DNA of 64,000 nt from CAYJHC01 sp964369465 (GCA_964369465.1 CAYJEX010000002.1:27664-91663), one strand, 5' to 3'; shown: positions 1-8,872, counted from the stretch's first letter. Notes: generated from the letters alone by a model not told the origin. Program-made: numbers and translations.

Positions 1-989
1 ACTTAGAAGATTCTAATATAGTTCTCAACGCTTTACTAAGCATGGGGTTTGACGACATTTATGAAGTTGGTGCGGCTGCAGAACTTGTTTCTGAAGCAAG
101 CAGAAAATTCATTTCAAAACAAGACAAAAATCAAACTTGGATTAGCACAGCATGTCCTTCTGTTCTACGGTTAATCAGGGTTAAATTCCCAAATTTGATC
201 CCGCATTTACTACCTATCAGCCCTCCTATTGAAGTGGCCGCAAGAATGGCAGAAAAAAAAGCGTTAAAAAAGAGCAAACTCAAAAGAGAAGAAATAGGTT
301 TGTTCTTCATTTCTCCATGTCCCTCAAAAGTTACATACGTTAAGTCTCCATTAGGAACTGAAAAAAGCACCGTCGATCGTGTCTTGGCAATACAAGATGT
401 ATATCCTGTTTTACTTTCCCATATGAAGAAAGTTGCCGAATCTCCTGACGAAATTGCACATACAGGGAAAATGGGCCTTAGCTGGGGAAGAAGAGGCGGC
501 GAAGCAAGTTCACTACTAGCAAATAAATATTTGGCTGCAGATGGAATAGAAAACGTCGTTAGGGTTCTTGAAGATCTAGAAGATGAAAAAATTGAAGATT
601 TGGCATTCATAGAGCTTAATGCATGTAATGGCGGTTGTGTAGGTGGAGTTTTAACTGTTGAAAATCCTTTTGTAGCAGAAGTCAAACTTAATCAATTAAA
701 AAAATATCTACCAGTTTCCCTGAATCACTTAGAAGACGAAAAAGGAACAGAGGAGCTAATTCCATGGTCGAATACTGTTGAATACGAACCAGTGTTTCAG
801 TTAGGGGATACACTCGTAGAAAGCTTTGCAAAGCTCAATCAAGTAGAGCGAATACTCAAAAAACTTCCTGCTCTTGATTGTGGTTCTTGTGGTGCTCCCG
901 ACTGTAGAGCTATGGCAATTGACATTGTTATGGGGGATGCTACTGAGTTAGATTGCATACATTTACTAAAAGAACATTACGGATTTTAA
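1..989 (+). CDS. [FeFe]-hydrogenase-like iron-sulfur protein, 5' truncated
   Basis: The frame is open from base 3, so the gene begins outside the window and the first in-frame ATG at 42 is internal. What remains is the hydrogenase large-subunit-like catalytic domain followed by a C-terminal CGSCGAPDC segment typical of a small 4Fe-4S domain. The three H-cluster cysteine regions are present in altered form: 'STACPS' for motif L1, 'SPCPSKVT' for L2 and 'NACNGGCVGG' for L3. These differ from the usual TSCCP, MPC-K and ACxxGCxxGGG of bona fide hydrogenases, which fits the sensory or accessory hydrogenase-like groups of Clostridia. The DRTGG and PHP genes that follow on the same strand support a redox-sensing or hydrogenase-accessory module. 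Catalytic hydrogen turnover is not assured. The N-terminal ferredoxin domain usual in the family would lie upstream. Confidence 0.82.
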   Translation, partial: LEDSNIVLNALLSMGFDDIYEVGAAAELVSEASRKFISKQDKNQTWISTACPSVLRLIRVKFPNLIPHLLPISPPIEVAARMAEKKALKKSKLKREEIGLFFISPCPSKVTYVKSPLGTEKSTVDRVLAIQDVYPVLLSHMKKVAESPDEIAHTGKMGLSWGRRGGEASSLLANKYLAADGIENVVRVLEDLEDEKIEDLAFIELNACNGGCVGGVLTVENPFVAEVKLNQLKKYLPVSLNHLEDEKGTEELIPWSNTVEYEPVFQLGDTLVESFAKLNQVERILKKLPALDCGSCGAPDCRAMAIDIVMGDATELDCIHLLKEHYGF

Positions 990-1035
990 CATACAACTAG
1001 ATAATAAATTCAACACAACATCAAAGGAGAAAAAA

Positions 1036-1374
1036 ATGAACGTACAAGAGTTAATCGATATTACTGGATTAGAAATCATTACAAAATCAGAGGATTTAGG
1101 TACTGAAATCACAAAACCTTTTTGTTGTGACTTGCTAAGCATAGCCATGGGGAAAGCTCCCTCAGGTAGCGCTTGGGTCACTGTAATGGGTAACATCAAC
1201 ACATTGGCTGTGGCCTCTCTTGCCGATGTTGCTTGTATAATTTTAGCAGAAGGCGCAAATCTAGATGATGTAGCAAAAACTAAATCTGAAAAAGAAGGAA
1301 TCACAGTACTTCGAACTAGAGATCCAATATTTGAAGCTGCACTAAAAATTCATAATCTTATTAACGCTGATTAA
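1036..1374 (+). CDS. DRTGG domain protein
   Basis: A 112-residue protein that is essentially one DRTGG domain, a ligand-binding fold known from HPr kinase and phosphotransacetylase-type proteins. The hallmark glycine and alanine-rich core (GKAPSGSAWVTVMGN, then VASLADVACIILAEG) is visible. A good ribosome binding site (AAAGGAGA) lies just before the ATG. It follows the hydrogenase-like gene by 46 bases and precedes a PHP protein, an arrangement common around [FeFe]-hydrogenase-like genes in Clostridia. Its function there is not established; a small-molecule sensing role is inference. Confidence 0.8.
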   Translation: MNVQELIDITGLEIITKSEDLGTEITKPFCCDLLSIAMGKAPSGSAWVTVMGNINTLAVASLADVACIILAEGANLDDVAKTKSEKEGITVLRTRDPIFEAALKIHNLINAD

Positions 1375-1422
1375 TTTAACATATCGTATAATTCTATATT
1401 TTGATAACTTTAGGTAAGAAAA

Positions 1423-2154
1423 ATGGAAAAACTTTTTTATGACTTACATATGCACTCATGTTTATCCCCTTGTGGAGACGAGCTTATGACACCTGGGAAT
1501 ATTGTCGGTATGTCAGTCATAAATGAGCTTGATGTTATTGCACTCACAGATCACAACACATGCAAAAACTGCCCTGCATTTCTGGATATTGCGACAAAAT
1601 ATGGCATTTTAGCTATTCCTGGAATGGAGTTAACAACATCTGAAGAAGTCCATGTTCTATGTCTCTTTCCAACTCTAAATGATGCACTATCTTTTGACAA
1701 ATATGTATATGAGCAACTACCACGTTTTCATAACAAACCTGAAATTTTTGGAAATCAAATTATATGTAATGAAAAAGATGAACCAATAGAAGAGGAACCT
1801 CTTTTATTAATTAACGCAACAACTATTTCATACGATGATGTTTTTGATTTAGTCTCCTCTTACTCTGGAATCGCCATCCCTGCACACATTGATAAGTCTT
1901 CAAATAGTGTTTTGGCGAATTTAGGTTCTATATCTAAAAAAGATAATTTTTCAACTTACGAAGTGACAAGCGACAAAAAAAGAGAATCAGTACTTTCTTC
2001 GTTTTCTGATTTAAAGGGTTTGAATCACATTATCAATTCGGATGCCCACTATCTTGAAAATATCAAATTAAAATCCGAGTTCATATATGCTAAAGAAAAA
2101 ACACCTGAAGCTGTCATCGACTCACTTAAAAATGTCATCAACTCGCAAATGTAA
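1423..2154 (+). CDS. PHP domain phosphoesterase
   Basis: A 243-residue protein of the polymerase-and-histidinol-phosphatase (PHP) superfamily. The metal-binding signature is clear: DLHMHSCLSPCG near residues 7-18, LTDHNTC near 41, GMELTTSEEVHVLCLF near 67, AHID in the middle and NSDAHYL near residue 206. Such proteins hydrolyse phosphoesters with a metal cluster; the substrate here cannot be named. It is the last gene of the plus-strand trio and is followed by a strong hairpin shared with the convergent rluD. The link to the hydrogenase-like gene suggests a role in the same redox or nucleotide-signalling context, which is inference. Confidence 0.82.
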   Translation: MEKLFYDLHMHSCLSPCGDELMTPGNIVGMSVINELDVIALTDHNTCKNCPAFLDIATKYGILAIPGMELTTSEEVHVLCLFPTLNDALSFDKYVYEQLPRFHNKPEIFGNQIICNEKDEPIEEEPLLLINATTISYDDVFDLVSSYSGIAIPAHIDKSSNSVLANLGSISKKDNFSTYEVTSDKKRESVLSSFSDLKGLNHIINSDAHYLENIKLKSEFIYAKEKTPEAVIDSLKNVINSQM

Positions 2155-2177
2155 TTACCACATCCCTATATCATACA

Positions 2178-2220
2178 AAACTCCCCTTTGCATTTCATCA
2201 AGCAAAAGGGAGTTTATTTT
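2178..2220. terminator. Bidirectional terminator between PHP gene and rluD
   Basis: An inverted repeat (arms about 2178-2191 and 2202-2215, AAACTCCC... / ...GGGAGTTT) with a short loop is followed by a T-rich tract on the plus strand and preceded by A residues that give a U tract on the minus strand. It sits between convergent genes. Confidence 0.75.
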
Positions 2221-2239
2221 CGATTAAATTTTCCATATT

Positions 2240-3220
2240 CTATTCATCAATATTTTTTATGTATGAGTTGACATCTCCTCCCAATTTATTCACCACATTT
2301 TGAAACTCACTCGGTGGATTAGAAATAAACTCCATATATTTTCCTGATTCTGGGTGTATAAATCCAATCAAATATGCATGCAATATTTGTCCATTCACAT
2401 TAAAAGGATTTTTACTCGGGCCATATAGTGCATCTCCCACTAAGGGGTGTTTTATATATGCCATATGAACTCTGATTTGGTGTGTTCTTCCTGTTTCAAG
2501 TTTCGCTTCTATCAAGGTGTACTTCCCAAATCTTTCCAAAACATTATAGTGAGTTACTGCTCTTTTAGAATTTGTTTCTCTTACAATTTTCTTATGCCAA
2601 ACTTTAGTATCAGACCCTATGGGTTCGTCAATCGTACCTTCTTCATTTTTTATATTATTATATACCAACGCGACATATTTTCTATTGACTGTATGTTCTT
2701 CAAGCTGTTTCGCCAAACTCCTATGTGCATTATCATTTTTTGCCACAATTAGAAGCCCGCTCGTATCCTTGTCTATTCTATGAACAATTCCAGGTCTTAT
2801 AACTCCATTAATTGTTGATAACGAATTCCCACAATGGTACATTATTGCGTTCACAAGAGTTCCCGACATATTCCCCGGTGCAGGGTGAACTACCATCCCT
2901 TTACATTTATTCACAATTAATAAGCTTTCATCTTCATAGACTATATCAATCGAAATATTCTCTTTTTCTATAGCGATTTCTTCTGGCTCCGTTATAGTAA
3001 CAGTAACTATTTCTCCAGCTTTTAACTTGAGATTTTTTGATACTTCACTATGCCCGATCACTTCTACATTTGACTCTTCAATCAATTTTTGAATGTAACT
3101 TCTAGAATGTTCTTCCATAAGCAACGAAAGTGCAGTATCAAGCCTTGCCCCTTCATATTCACTTGAAATTACAAAATCATGCTTACTTGTTTTCATCTTA
3201 TTTTTTTCCATCATTATCAA
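2240..3220 (-). CDS. rluD: 23S rRNA pseudouridine synthase, RluD family
   Basis: A 326-residue RluA/RluD-family pseudouridine synthase. An N-terminal S4 RNA-binding region (about residues 25-85) precedes the catalytic domain with the signature GIVHRIDKDTSGLLIVAK near residue 145, where the Asp is the catalytic nucleophile, and ETGRTHQIRVHM near 243. It isomerises uridines in large-subunit rRNA. The reading frame overlaps the 3' end of lspA by 23 bases if the first ATG is used; several in-frame ATGs follow (3214, 3211, 3196), so the exact start is uncertain. Adjacency lspA-rluD is the usual Gram-positive order. The exact target uridine cannot be told from sequence. Confidence 0.92.
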   Translation of the reverse strand: MIMMEKNKMKTSKHDFVISSEYEGARLDTALSLLMEEHSRSYIQKLIEESNVEVIGHSEVSKNLKLKAGEIVTVTITEPEEIAIEKENISIDIVYEDESLLIVNKCKGMVVHPAPGNMSGTLVNAIMYHCGNSLSTINGVIRPGIVHRIDKDTSGLLIVAKNDNAHRSLAKQLEEHTVNRKYVALVYNNIKNEEGTIDEPIGSDTKVWHKKIVRETNSKRAVTHYNVLERFGKYTLIEAKLETGRTHQIRVHMAYIKHPLVGDALYGPSKNPFNVNGQILHAYLIGFIHPESGKYMEFISNPPSEFQNVVNKLGGDVNSYIKNIDE

Positions 3221-3656
3221 AAAAGAATATATAAATAATAACTAATCCAGCTCCTATAACCACTAGCATATCCGCCAAATTAAACACGGGAAAGCTCCAA
3301 AACGAAAGGTAGTCTACTACATATCCAAGCGTAACTCTGTCTATAAGATTTCCTATACCTCCTGTTACTATCAATGTAATAGCCCACATAATCAACTTTC
3401 CAAACATTTTTCCGCGAAAACAAAGAAACAAAAACATAGCAAGAATTACAATCCCAGTAATTACTGTTAACAGAGTAGTTGCTCCTTCGAAAATTCCAAA
3501 TGCAGCACCTCTATTTTGAATATATGTCAAGGTGAAAAATCCTGCTTCAAAAGCACTTTCATAGAGTTCAATATTATCTACAACCGCTTTTTTTATTATT
3601 TGATCCAATGCAACTCCCAAGATAATGCATATTATATGAATATTATTTTTTATCAT
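3198..3656 (-). CDS. lspA: Lipoprotein signal peptidase II
   Basis: A 152-residue integral membrane aspartic protease that cleaves signal peptides of diacylglyceryl-modified prolipoproteins. Four hydrophobic segments are visible. The catalytic aspartates lie in the conserved boxes GNLIDRV (about residue 105) and FNLADM (about 127), and the TYIQNRGAAFGIF box is intact near residue 44. Length matches the family. It would process the lipoproteins seen elsewhere in the window (two small lipoproteins, the BMP binding protein and the carbonic anhydrase). The ribosome binding site is GGGAGAAGAG before the ATG; the gene overlaps rluD. Confidence 0.95.
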   Translation of the reverse strand: MIKNNIHIICIILGVALDQIIKKAVVDNIELYESAFEAGFFTLTYIQNRGAAFGIFEGATTLLTVITGIVILAMFLFLCFRGKMFGKLIMWAITLIVTGGIGNLIDRVTLGYVVDYLSFWSFPVFNLADMLVVIGAGLVIIYIFFFDNDGKK

Positions 3657-3676
3657 ATCTCTTCTCCCATACTAAA

Positions 3677-3720
3677 ATTTACCCCTCCTCTTATGAGGAG
3701 GGGTAAATGTTTTTTGTGTT
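3677..3720. terminator. Hairpin between divIVA and lspA
   Basis: A 14-base-pair GC-rich stem (arms 3677-3690 and 3695-3708, core ACCCCTCCTC/GAGGAGGGGT) with a 4-base loop. The longer T run lies on the plus-strand side; on the minus strand the stem is followed only by TTTAG. It probably ends or attenuates divIVA transcription, but the weak minus-strand U tract leaves read-through into lspA possible. Confidence 0.6.
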
Positions 3721-3726
3721 TTTTAG

Positions 3727-5166
3727 CTATTTTTTCCCTAGGTTTACTTGTTTTTTGAAGTTGTTGAATTTTTCCCTATCATAGTCGCTAGAAAGCGTTT
3801 CAAACTTACTTTTTGTCGGCGCTGTTTCTTTCATAAGTTCTTCTAAAAAATCGTTTTCTTTTTCTTGTTCTATTGTTTGTCTATCGTCCATTTCTTTTTT
3901 TTCTTTTCTTAATTTGTTCAAAAAGTTTTCAAAACTATCTTCATTATTAAAATATGGATTATCTTCTTTTGTATCATTTCTGTTTACAAATCCATCAAAA
4001 TCCTCAACTTCCTTTACAGGTGCATACTCTGAAGAAGATGTATCAAATCCTTTGAAATTTTCGATTGTTTTTTCTGGAGCTCTATCCCCCAAATCAGCAG
4101 CAAAGCCTTCAAATTCCTTCTCTTGTTGCTCTATAACAGTATCGTTAAGTGAAACTTCTTTTCTTTCCTCAACAAACTTTTCAACAGGTTCTTCTTTTAT
4201 TACATCCCTAAATAAACCATCTAGCTCTTGTTTTGCAAGTTGTTCATCTAATTGTTCCGACATATATTTACGTTCGCCAAACACTTCTTTTTCAATATGA
4301 CTCAAATCTCTAACGGACGGTTGTAAAACCTCTTCATGCACTTGTTTTGGTTCTTCATTAGTTTTTTCTAAAACAGTCTCTTCATTTACAGGTTCTTCTA
4401 TAGCAGGTTGTTTTTCAACAATAATTTCAGCTTCAGATGTTTCTTTTGTCAAAATATCCGACTCAGTCTCTTCTTTCTTTTCAGCTTTGTCATCTCTAAG
4501 TTTATTAATATATTCAGGGTCTTCTATTATTTTTTTTGCTTCTACCTCTAAATTTTTATGTATTTCTATTAACTCTTTGCCTTTTTTAACTTTTCCCTCT
4601 TCAATGTCTGGGAACATCAAAGCTACAGTGCTTTCAAATCTAGCCAATTCATCTTTTAATACTTGTCTATATCTTACAGCAAAATTGTTGAACTTATCAG
4701 TCATATTTGACGACAGGTGCATTATCTCTTCTACTTCATCATTGGCTTTTTTGACAAGAGCTTCTGCTTCCAATTTTGCATTCGCAATTATCAATTCTGC
4801 CTTTTTCTCTACAGCAGAGGATAAGTCAGCAGAAACTACTCTTGCGCTTTCAAGTGTTTCTTGAACAGCCTCTTTTTCGCCATTTAATTTTTCGTACTCT
4901 CCTTTTAGAATCTGGTATTCTCCAGAAATTCTCACCAAGTCTTCCTGCATCACTTGACCTTCTTGAGAAAGTTTTGCAATCTGGTTTTGATTATCTATTA
5001 TTATTGAATTAAATTCTGCAATTCTTGATTCATATTCAGATATTTTAAGTTCACTTTCTTCTACGTTCTGAATCATTTTTCTGATAAATTCGTCAACTTC
5101 ATCTGGATTATATCCTTTTTTTGCTTGCGCAAATTTTGTCATCGCTATGTCTTCTGCTCTTAACAT
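3727..5166 (-). CDS. divIVA: DivIVA domain cell-division protein, long acidic C-terminus
   Basis: A 479-residue protein. The N-terminal 55 residues form the DivIVA lipid-binding domain (IAMTKFAQAKKGYNPDEVDEF), followed by a heptad-rich coiled coil to about residue 190. After that comes an unusually long, acidic, low-complexity tail rich in E, K and P to the end. DivIVA proteins mark negatively curved membrane at poles and septa. Typical members are 150-250 residues, so the roughly 280-residue tail is the odd part and may bind partners. The start follows a GGAGG site, 3 bases after sepF, and the neighbours sepF and yggS form the conserved Gram-positive division cluster. YlmG and YlmH, often in this cluster, are absent. 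Confidence 0.85.
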   Translation of the reverse strand: MLRAEDIAMTKFAQAKKGYNPDEVDEFIRKMIQNVEESELKISEYESRIAEFNSIIIDNQNQIAKLSQEGQVMQEDLVRISGEYQILKGEYEKLNGEKEAVQETLESARVVSADLSSAVEKKAELIIANAKLEAEALVKKANDEVEEIMHLSSNMTDKFNNFAVRYRQVLKDELARFESTVALMFPDIEEGKVKKGKELIEIHKNLEVEAKKIIEDPEYINKLRDDKAEKKEETESDILTKETSEAEIIVEKQPAIEEPVNEETVLEKTNEEPKQVHEEVLQPSVRDLSHIEKEVFGERKYMSEQLDEQLAKQELDGLFRDVIKEEPVEKFVEERKEVSLNDTVIEQQEKEFEGFAADLGDRAPEKTIENFKGFDTSSSEYAPVKEVEDFDGFVNRNDTKEDNPYFNNEDSFENFLNKLRKEKKEMDDRQTIEQEKENDFLEELMKETAPTKSKFETLSSDYDREKFNNFKKQVNLGKK

Positions 5167-5169
5167 TTG

Positions 5170-5652
5170 TTACCTCCATCCCTTTTTGTTGTTAAAGTCA
5201 AATTCTGGTTCATCACTCTTTTTATCCCCTTCTATTGTAACTCCTACATTTTCAGGAGCAAATACCAGTATATCATCTGTTACAGGTTGAACCTTTCCAT
5301 TTAGCGCATATGTTGCACCACTCATGAAATCAAATATTTTTCTTGCCATATCAATGTCTAATTTTTCTAAATTCAATATTACAGGCTTTCTAGTTTTTAG
5401 CAAATCAACATATTTAGAACATTCATCAAACCCTGACGGCTCAATGATCATCAATTTCAAAGAATTCGATCCTTTACCATATGTTGCAAAGCTATGTTGT
5501 TTTTTGTTGGGATCACCAGAATTTCTGGGTGGTGCATATCCTTCTCCAGCTCGTCTTGCCTGTTGATTATAAGCCGCTTCTCTTATTTCTTCTTCTTCTT
5601 CAAAATCATCGTCAATTCTCATGGCACCTTTTAATTTATCTAAAATACCCAT
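5170..5652 (-). CDS. sepF: Cell division protein SepF
   Basis: A 160-residue SepF. The N-terminus MGILDKLKGAM is the membrane-binding amphipathic helix. An acidic linker rich in E and R follows, and the globular domain from about residue 65 to 145 carries the family signature (LKLMIIEPSGFDECSKYVD, then RKPVILNLEKLD and DFMSGATYAL). SepF anchors FtsZ filaments to the membrane and forms rings with them. It is tightly linked to divIVA downstream (3-base gap) and follows yggS. The ribosome binding site AGGAGGAAG gives a confident start. Confidence 0.95.
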   Translation of the reverse strand: MGILDKLKGAMRIDDDFEEEEEIREAAYNQQARRAGEGYAPPRNSGDPNKKQHSFATYGKGSNSLKLMIIEPSGFDECSKYVDLLKTRKPVILNLEKLDIDMARKIFDFMSGATYALNGKVQPVTDDILVFAPENVGVTIEGDKKSDEPEFDFNNKKGWR

Positions 5653-5703
5653 ACTTCCTCCTTTATCTTATCTGTTTATTCTCTTTACAAGCAAATAGTT
5701 TTC

Positions 5704-6366
5704 TTAATATATCCTTTCTCCAAATATTGAGCTTCCAATCCTAACCATATTCGAGCCTTCTTGTATTGCTTCTGCATAATCATTAGACATTCCCATAGAT
5801 AAATATTCAAACTCAAGTCCTGGAATATCCATATTAGCAATTTTATTATATGTCTCTTTTGTCTTTGCAAAATAAATCGCAATTTCTTGTGGATTTATTG
5901 CATATGGCACCATACACATGAGCCCTTTCATCCTTATATTATAACATTTATTTGAAATAGTTTTAATAATTTCTTCTAAATCTTCTATATTTATCCCGAA
6001 TTTACTCTCTTCCATAGCTGGATTTACCTGAATTAGTATATCCATTATTATATTCTTTTGCTCTGCGCGTTTATTTATTTCAACTGCAAGTTTAAGCGAA
6101 TCAACTGAGTGAATCAAAGATACTTTATCAATTATATATTTAACTTTATTCGTTTGCAAATGCCCAATCATATGCCATTTTACTGGCTTAACGTGTTCGT
6201 ATTTATCTAATATTTCTTGAACTTTATTTTCGCCAATATCTGTAGCTCCTGCCGCAATCACTTCATTGATTTCTTGCACTGTTCTAGTCTTCGTAACTGC
6301 AATCAAAGTCACATCTTCACTCATGCTTTTCTTTAACTCAATATAGTTTTCTTTAATTTTCGACAT
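5704..6366 (-). CDS. yggS: PLP homeostasis protein, YggS/YlmE family
   Basis: A member of the YggS/PLPBP family of single-domain, alanine-racemase-like TIM barrels that bind pyridoxal phosphate and buffer its cellular level. The PLP lysine is in AVTKTR, and the family motifs GENKVQE, WHMIGHLQTNKVK, SMGMSNDYAEAI and VRIGSSIFGER are all present. I place the start at the ATG preceded by GAGGGAGAAGAAA, five codons inside the longest frame. It overlaps the HlyD-like gene by 14 bases, so the two are translationally coupled. Its position before sepF is the standard Gram-positive division-cluster order. Confidence 0.93.
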   Translation of the reverse strand: MSKIKENYIELKKSMSEDVTLIAVTKTRTVQEINEVIAAGATDIGENKVQEILDKYEHVKPVKWHMIGHLQTNKVKYIIDKVSLIHSVDSLKLAVEINKRAEQKNIIMDILIQVNPAMEESKFGINIEDLEEIIKTISNKCYNIRMKGLMCMVPYAINPQEIAIYFAKTKETYNKIANMDIPGLEFEYLSMGMSNDYAEAIQEGSNMVRIGSSIFGERIY

Positions 6367-7372
6367 TTTCTTCTCCCTCATCTTGTTCTGGAGGATTGGT
6401 CATTACTTCTTGATAAGGAAGTACAGTTTCAACATCCTCCATATTCTCATTTCGAAACACATCCTCCTCCACAAGCACCATATCTCCGTCATCTAATATT
6501 ATTTTTATTGGCTTGAAAACTCCCTCTCCTAGTTTGTTCAGAACATATACTCCTTCTACTCCATCAACTATGGCTATGCTGCTCTTTTTTACTGATAATC
6601 CCTGTTTTTCATCTATAATTATTTTGACATCTACTTCTCTATCTTTTGCAAATCCCTCACAATATCTATTTGTAGTCAAAACTACTTTTAATTTATCCTC
6701 TTCTATTTTTACTTGCTCTACAGTAACCCTTACATCATCCGTCCCAAAATCAACTGTAACTCTATCGCCTTCTTTGTAAAGTTCTTCGTTTTCTATATCT
6801 GTCCAAAACACCATGGCCCAACTACTGTTATCTACTATTTTGAAAATAGGTTCTCCCTTTTTTGCCTCATTTCTTACTAGGTCTACGGGATTTCCATGTA
6901 TCGCATCTAGTTGCTCTTCCGTAAACTCATATATACTTTCCTGATTAAATATCCCCTCATTGCCATCCACGTAATAAGAAACTACTCCTTTTTTTTCACT
7001 TGATAAATCATCCATAACTTTCATGTTTGTTCCTAAATTTTTCGTAATATCATAATACTCGCTTTCTTGCCCTTCCATTTCCTCATCTTCTTCTATTTCT
7101 GTCATATTGACTATTTTACTTCCTTTTTTTTCCAGGTCTCCCTCTTCAGACAAGTACTCTAATTTACCCGTATAAGGTGCGCCGTACACAACTTCATCTC
7201 TAGCAATAAATATAGTTTCCGAACTTGAAATTTGAATTGTCTCTTTTTCTAGCTTATATGTAGGCACTAATGCATTGAGAATAAATGGCACTCCATACAC
7301 TACAACAATCAATAAAAACACAATTATTGCCCACCATATCCAAAGTATTTTTTTATTTTTTTTCTTGCTCAT
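6353..7372 (-). CDS. HlyD-like membrane-anchored periplasmic adaptor protein
   Basis: About 339 residues. A lysine-rich cytoplasmic start is followed by one hydrophobic segment (about residues 10-31) and a large outside domain of mixed beta structure with lipoyl/HlyD-like features (ARDEVVYGAPYTGKL near the start, and a barrel-sandwich-like 'GDMVLVEEDVF' near the C-terminus). This type of protein sits next to yggS and sepF in many Clostridia and is commonly labelled HlyD family efflux adaptor, though no exporter is nearby. It may act in the cell envelope during division. The start is the ATG after GAGG at 7372; it overlaps trmD by 20 bases. Function not demonstrated. Confidence 0.65.
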   Translation of the reverse strand: MSKKKNKKILWIWWAIIVFLLIVVVYGVPFILNALVPTYKLEKETIQISSSETIFIARDEVVYGAPYTGKLEYLSEEGDLEKKGSKIVNMTEIEEDEEMEGQESEYYDITKNLGTNMKVMDDLSSEKKGVVSYYVDGNEGIFNQESIYEFTEEQLDAIHGNPVDLVRNEAKKGEPIFKIVDNSSWAMVFWTDIENEELYKEGDRVTVDFGTDDVRVTVEQVKIEEDKLKVVLTTNRYCEGFAKDREVDVKIIIDEKQGLSVKKSSIAIVDGVEGVYVLNKLGEGVFKPIKIILDDGDMVLVEEDVFRNENMEDVETVLPYQEVMTNPPEQDEGEENVEN

Positions 7373-8210
7373 TTTCATCCTCACAACAAATTTTTTCTAA
7401 TATTTTCATTTCTTCTTTCGAAAATTTTCTTTTGAAAGAAGAAGATGAAGTCAAAGCATTATAAGCAGACTTTAAACTTTTTGCTTTTTCAATTCTAATC
7501 TGTTCATAATCTATCGTACCATTATCATTTTGTTTTTCGATATACTCTATTAGCAAATCCATCCTTCTCTCTTTTGTAAGTAATAATGATTTCTCAAATT
7601 GCCAAAGGTGTATAGCTTTATGATTTCCATTTAAGAGTACTTCTGGAACTTGTTTTCCCCCATATTCTCTTGGTTGAGTGTATTGAGGAGTCTCCAGCAG
7701 TCCCGAATAAATTGATTCCTCCATAATCGAATCTTTATTCCCTATAACTTCTTCTACCATTCTTGCAACAACATCTATCAAAACTATAGCTGCAGGTTCT
7801 CCCCCTGTAAGGATATAGTCGCCAATTGATATTTCCTCCATATCCCAGTTTTCTATGATTCTTTCATCAATTCCTTCATATCTTCCACATAGTATAACTA
7901 TCTCTTTTTCTTTTGCTAATTCTTCAGCAAGTTCTTTATTCAAAGTAGTCCCCTTAGGAGACATATATATTATTCTCTTTTCCTTTGCATTAATGTCTTT
8001 CAAGCATCTATCAATAGGCTCTGGCATCATTAGCATTCCAGGACCCCCGCCAAACACATACTCATCGACCTTTTTATGTTTGTTAAGTGTATAATCTCTG
8101 ATATTATGACACTTTATATCAAGTATGTTTTTTTCTTTAGCTTTTCCAATAAGGCTAGCATCTGTCCCTTGAAAAAATTCAGGAAAAATCGTCAATATAT
8201 CTATTTTCAT
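7353..8210 (-). CDS. trmD: tRNA (guanine-37-N1)-methyltransferase
   Basis: A 285-residue SPOUT-class methyltransferase that makes m1G37 in tRNAs and prevents +1 frameshifting. The trefoil-knot SAM site (CGRYEGIDERI, ISIGDYILTGGEPA) and the conserved VFGGGPGM loop and LLETPQYTQPREY motif are visible. Length is about 40 residues above the usual 240-250 because of a lysine- and serine-rich C-terminal tail that ends inside the HlyD-like gene. It follows rimM by 32 bases in the normal rimM-trmD order, but rplS, which usually follows trmD, is not here. Confidence 0.95.
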   Translation of the reverse strand: MKIDILTIFPEFFQGTDASLIGKAKEKNILDIKCHNIRDYTLNKHKKVDEYVFGGGPGMLMMPEPIDRCLKDINAKEKRIIYMSPKGTTLNKELAEELAKEKEIVILCGRYEGIDERIIENWDMEEISIGDYILTGGEPAAIVLIDVVARMVEEVIGNKDSIMEESIYSGLLETPQYTQPREYGGKQVPEVLLNGNHKAIHLWQFEKSLLLTKERRMDLLIEYIEKQNDNGTIDYEQIRIEKAKSLKSAYNALTSSSSFKRKFSKEEMKILEKICCEDENEQEKK

Positions 8211-8242
8211 CTTTAGTTTATTTGTTCTCCTATAATATTATT

Positions 8243-8746
8243 CTATATATCTACTAGACCATTTGGAAGTTTTACTACTATTCTCTTTTCGTTCAACTCA
8301 ACTTCGACAATAAATTCTTTTACCCATGGAAAAAGTATTTCTCCATATTTTTCAGACTTTACTTTGTATAATTGTTGTGGTCTATCCGTCAACACATCTT
8401 CTACAAAACCCAATTCTCCTAAAGCTTCATCAATTACTATACACCCTATCAAATCCTTGATGTAATATTGTCCTGGAGGCAATTCCTCCAAATCTTTTTC
8501 CCAAATATATACGAGTTTACCTATGCTTTCTTCTGCATTGTTTCTGTCATCTATTCCCTCAATTTTAATTATAGGTTGTCTATCTTTCACTCTTGCGTTT
8601 TCCAACTTGCTCTCATTCTCATCTATAATTAAATAGTTTAACTTGCTAAATCTATGTGGATCATCGGAAAAACTCAAAAGTTTCACTTCCCCTTTTATCC
8701 CTACAGCCTTTACAATTTTACCAAGTTCTATTTTTTTCTCACTCAT
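8243..8746 (-). CDS. rimM: 16S rRNA processing protein RimM
   Basis: A 167-residue RimM, the assembly factor that binds ribosomal protein S19 and assists 30S head maturation. The N-terminal barrel (GKIVKAVGIKGEVKLLSF) and the C-terminal PRC-barrel (YYIKDLIGCIV, then ILFPWVKEFI) are both complete. It is separated from khpA by a terminator and has a candidate promoter of its own, so rimM-trmD may be transcribed apart from the ffh-rpsP-khpA unit. Confidence 0.95.
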   Translation of the reverse strand: MSEKKIELGKIVKAVGIKGEVKLLSFSDDPHRFSKLNYLIIDENESKLENARVKDRQPIIKIEGIDDRNNAEESIGKLVYIWEKDLEELPPGQYYIKDLIGCIVIDEALGELGFVEDVLTDRPQQLYKVKSEKYGEILFPWVKEFIVEVELNEKRIVVKLPNGLVDI

Positions 8747-8774
8747 TTATCTTTTCCTTAATCCTTCACACATA

Positions 8775-8780
8775 ATTATA
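8775..8780 (-). promoter_or_regulatory. Candidate -10 element upstream of rimM
   Basis: On the minus strand TGTGGTATAAT forms a -10 hexamer (TATAAT at 8780-8775) preceded by a TG-containing segment. No good -35 hexamer is at the right spacing. The location just downstream of the khpA terminator and about 29 bases before rimM supports it. Confidence 0.4.
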
Positions 8781-8841
8781 CCACATATTTAAAAACGTGG
8801 GTTAGGAAGCAGGGACATCCTGCCGCACTTGTATAACAATT

Positions 8842-8867
8842 CAAAAGAAAAGGCACCTACGTGCCTT
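8842..8867 (-). terminator. Terminator after khpA
   Basis: The minus strand reads AAGGCAC, loop GTAG, GTGCCTT, then TTCTTTT: a 7-base-pair stem (8867-8850) with a U-rich tail, six bases beyond the khpA stop codon. Confidence 0.75.
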
Positions 8868-8872
8868 ATCAT

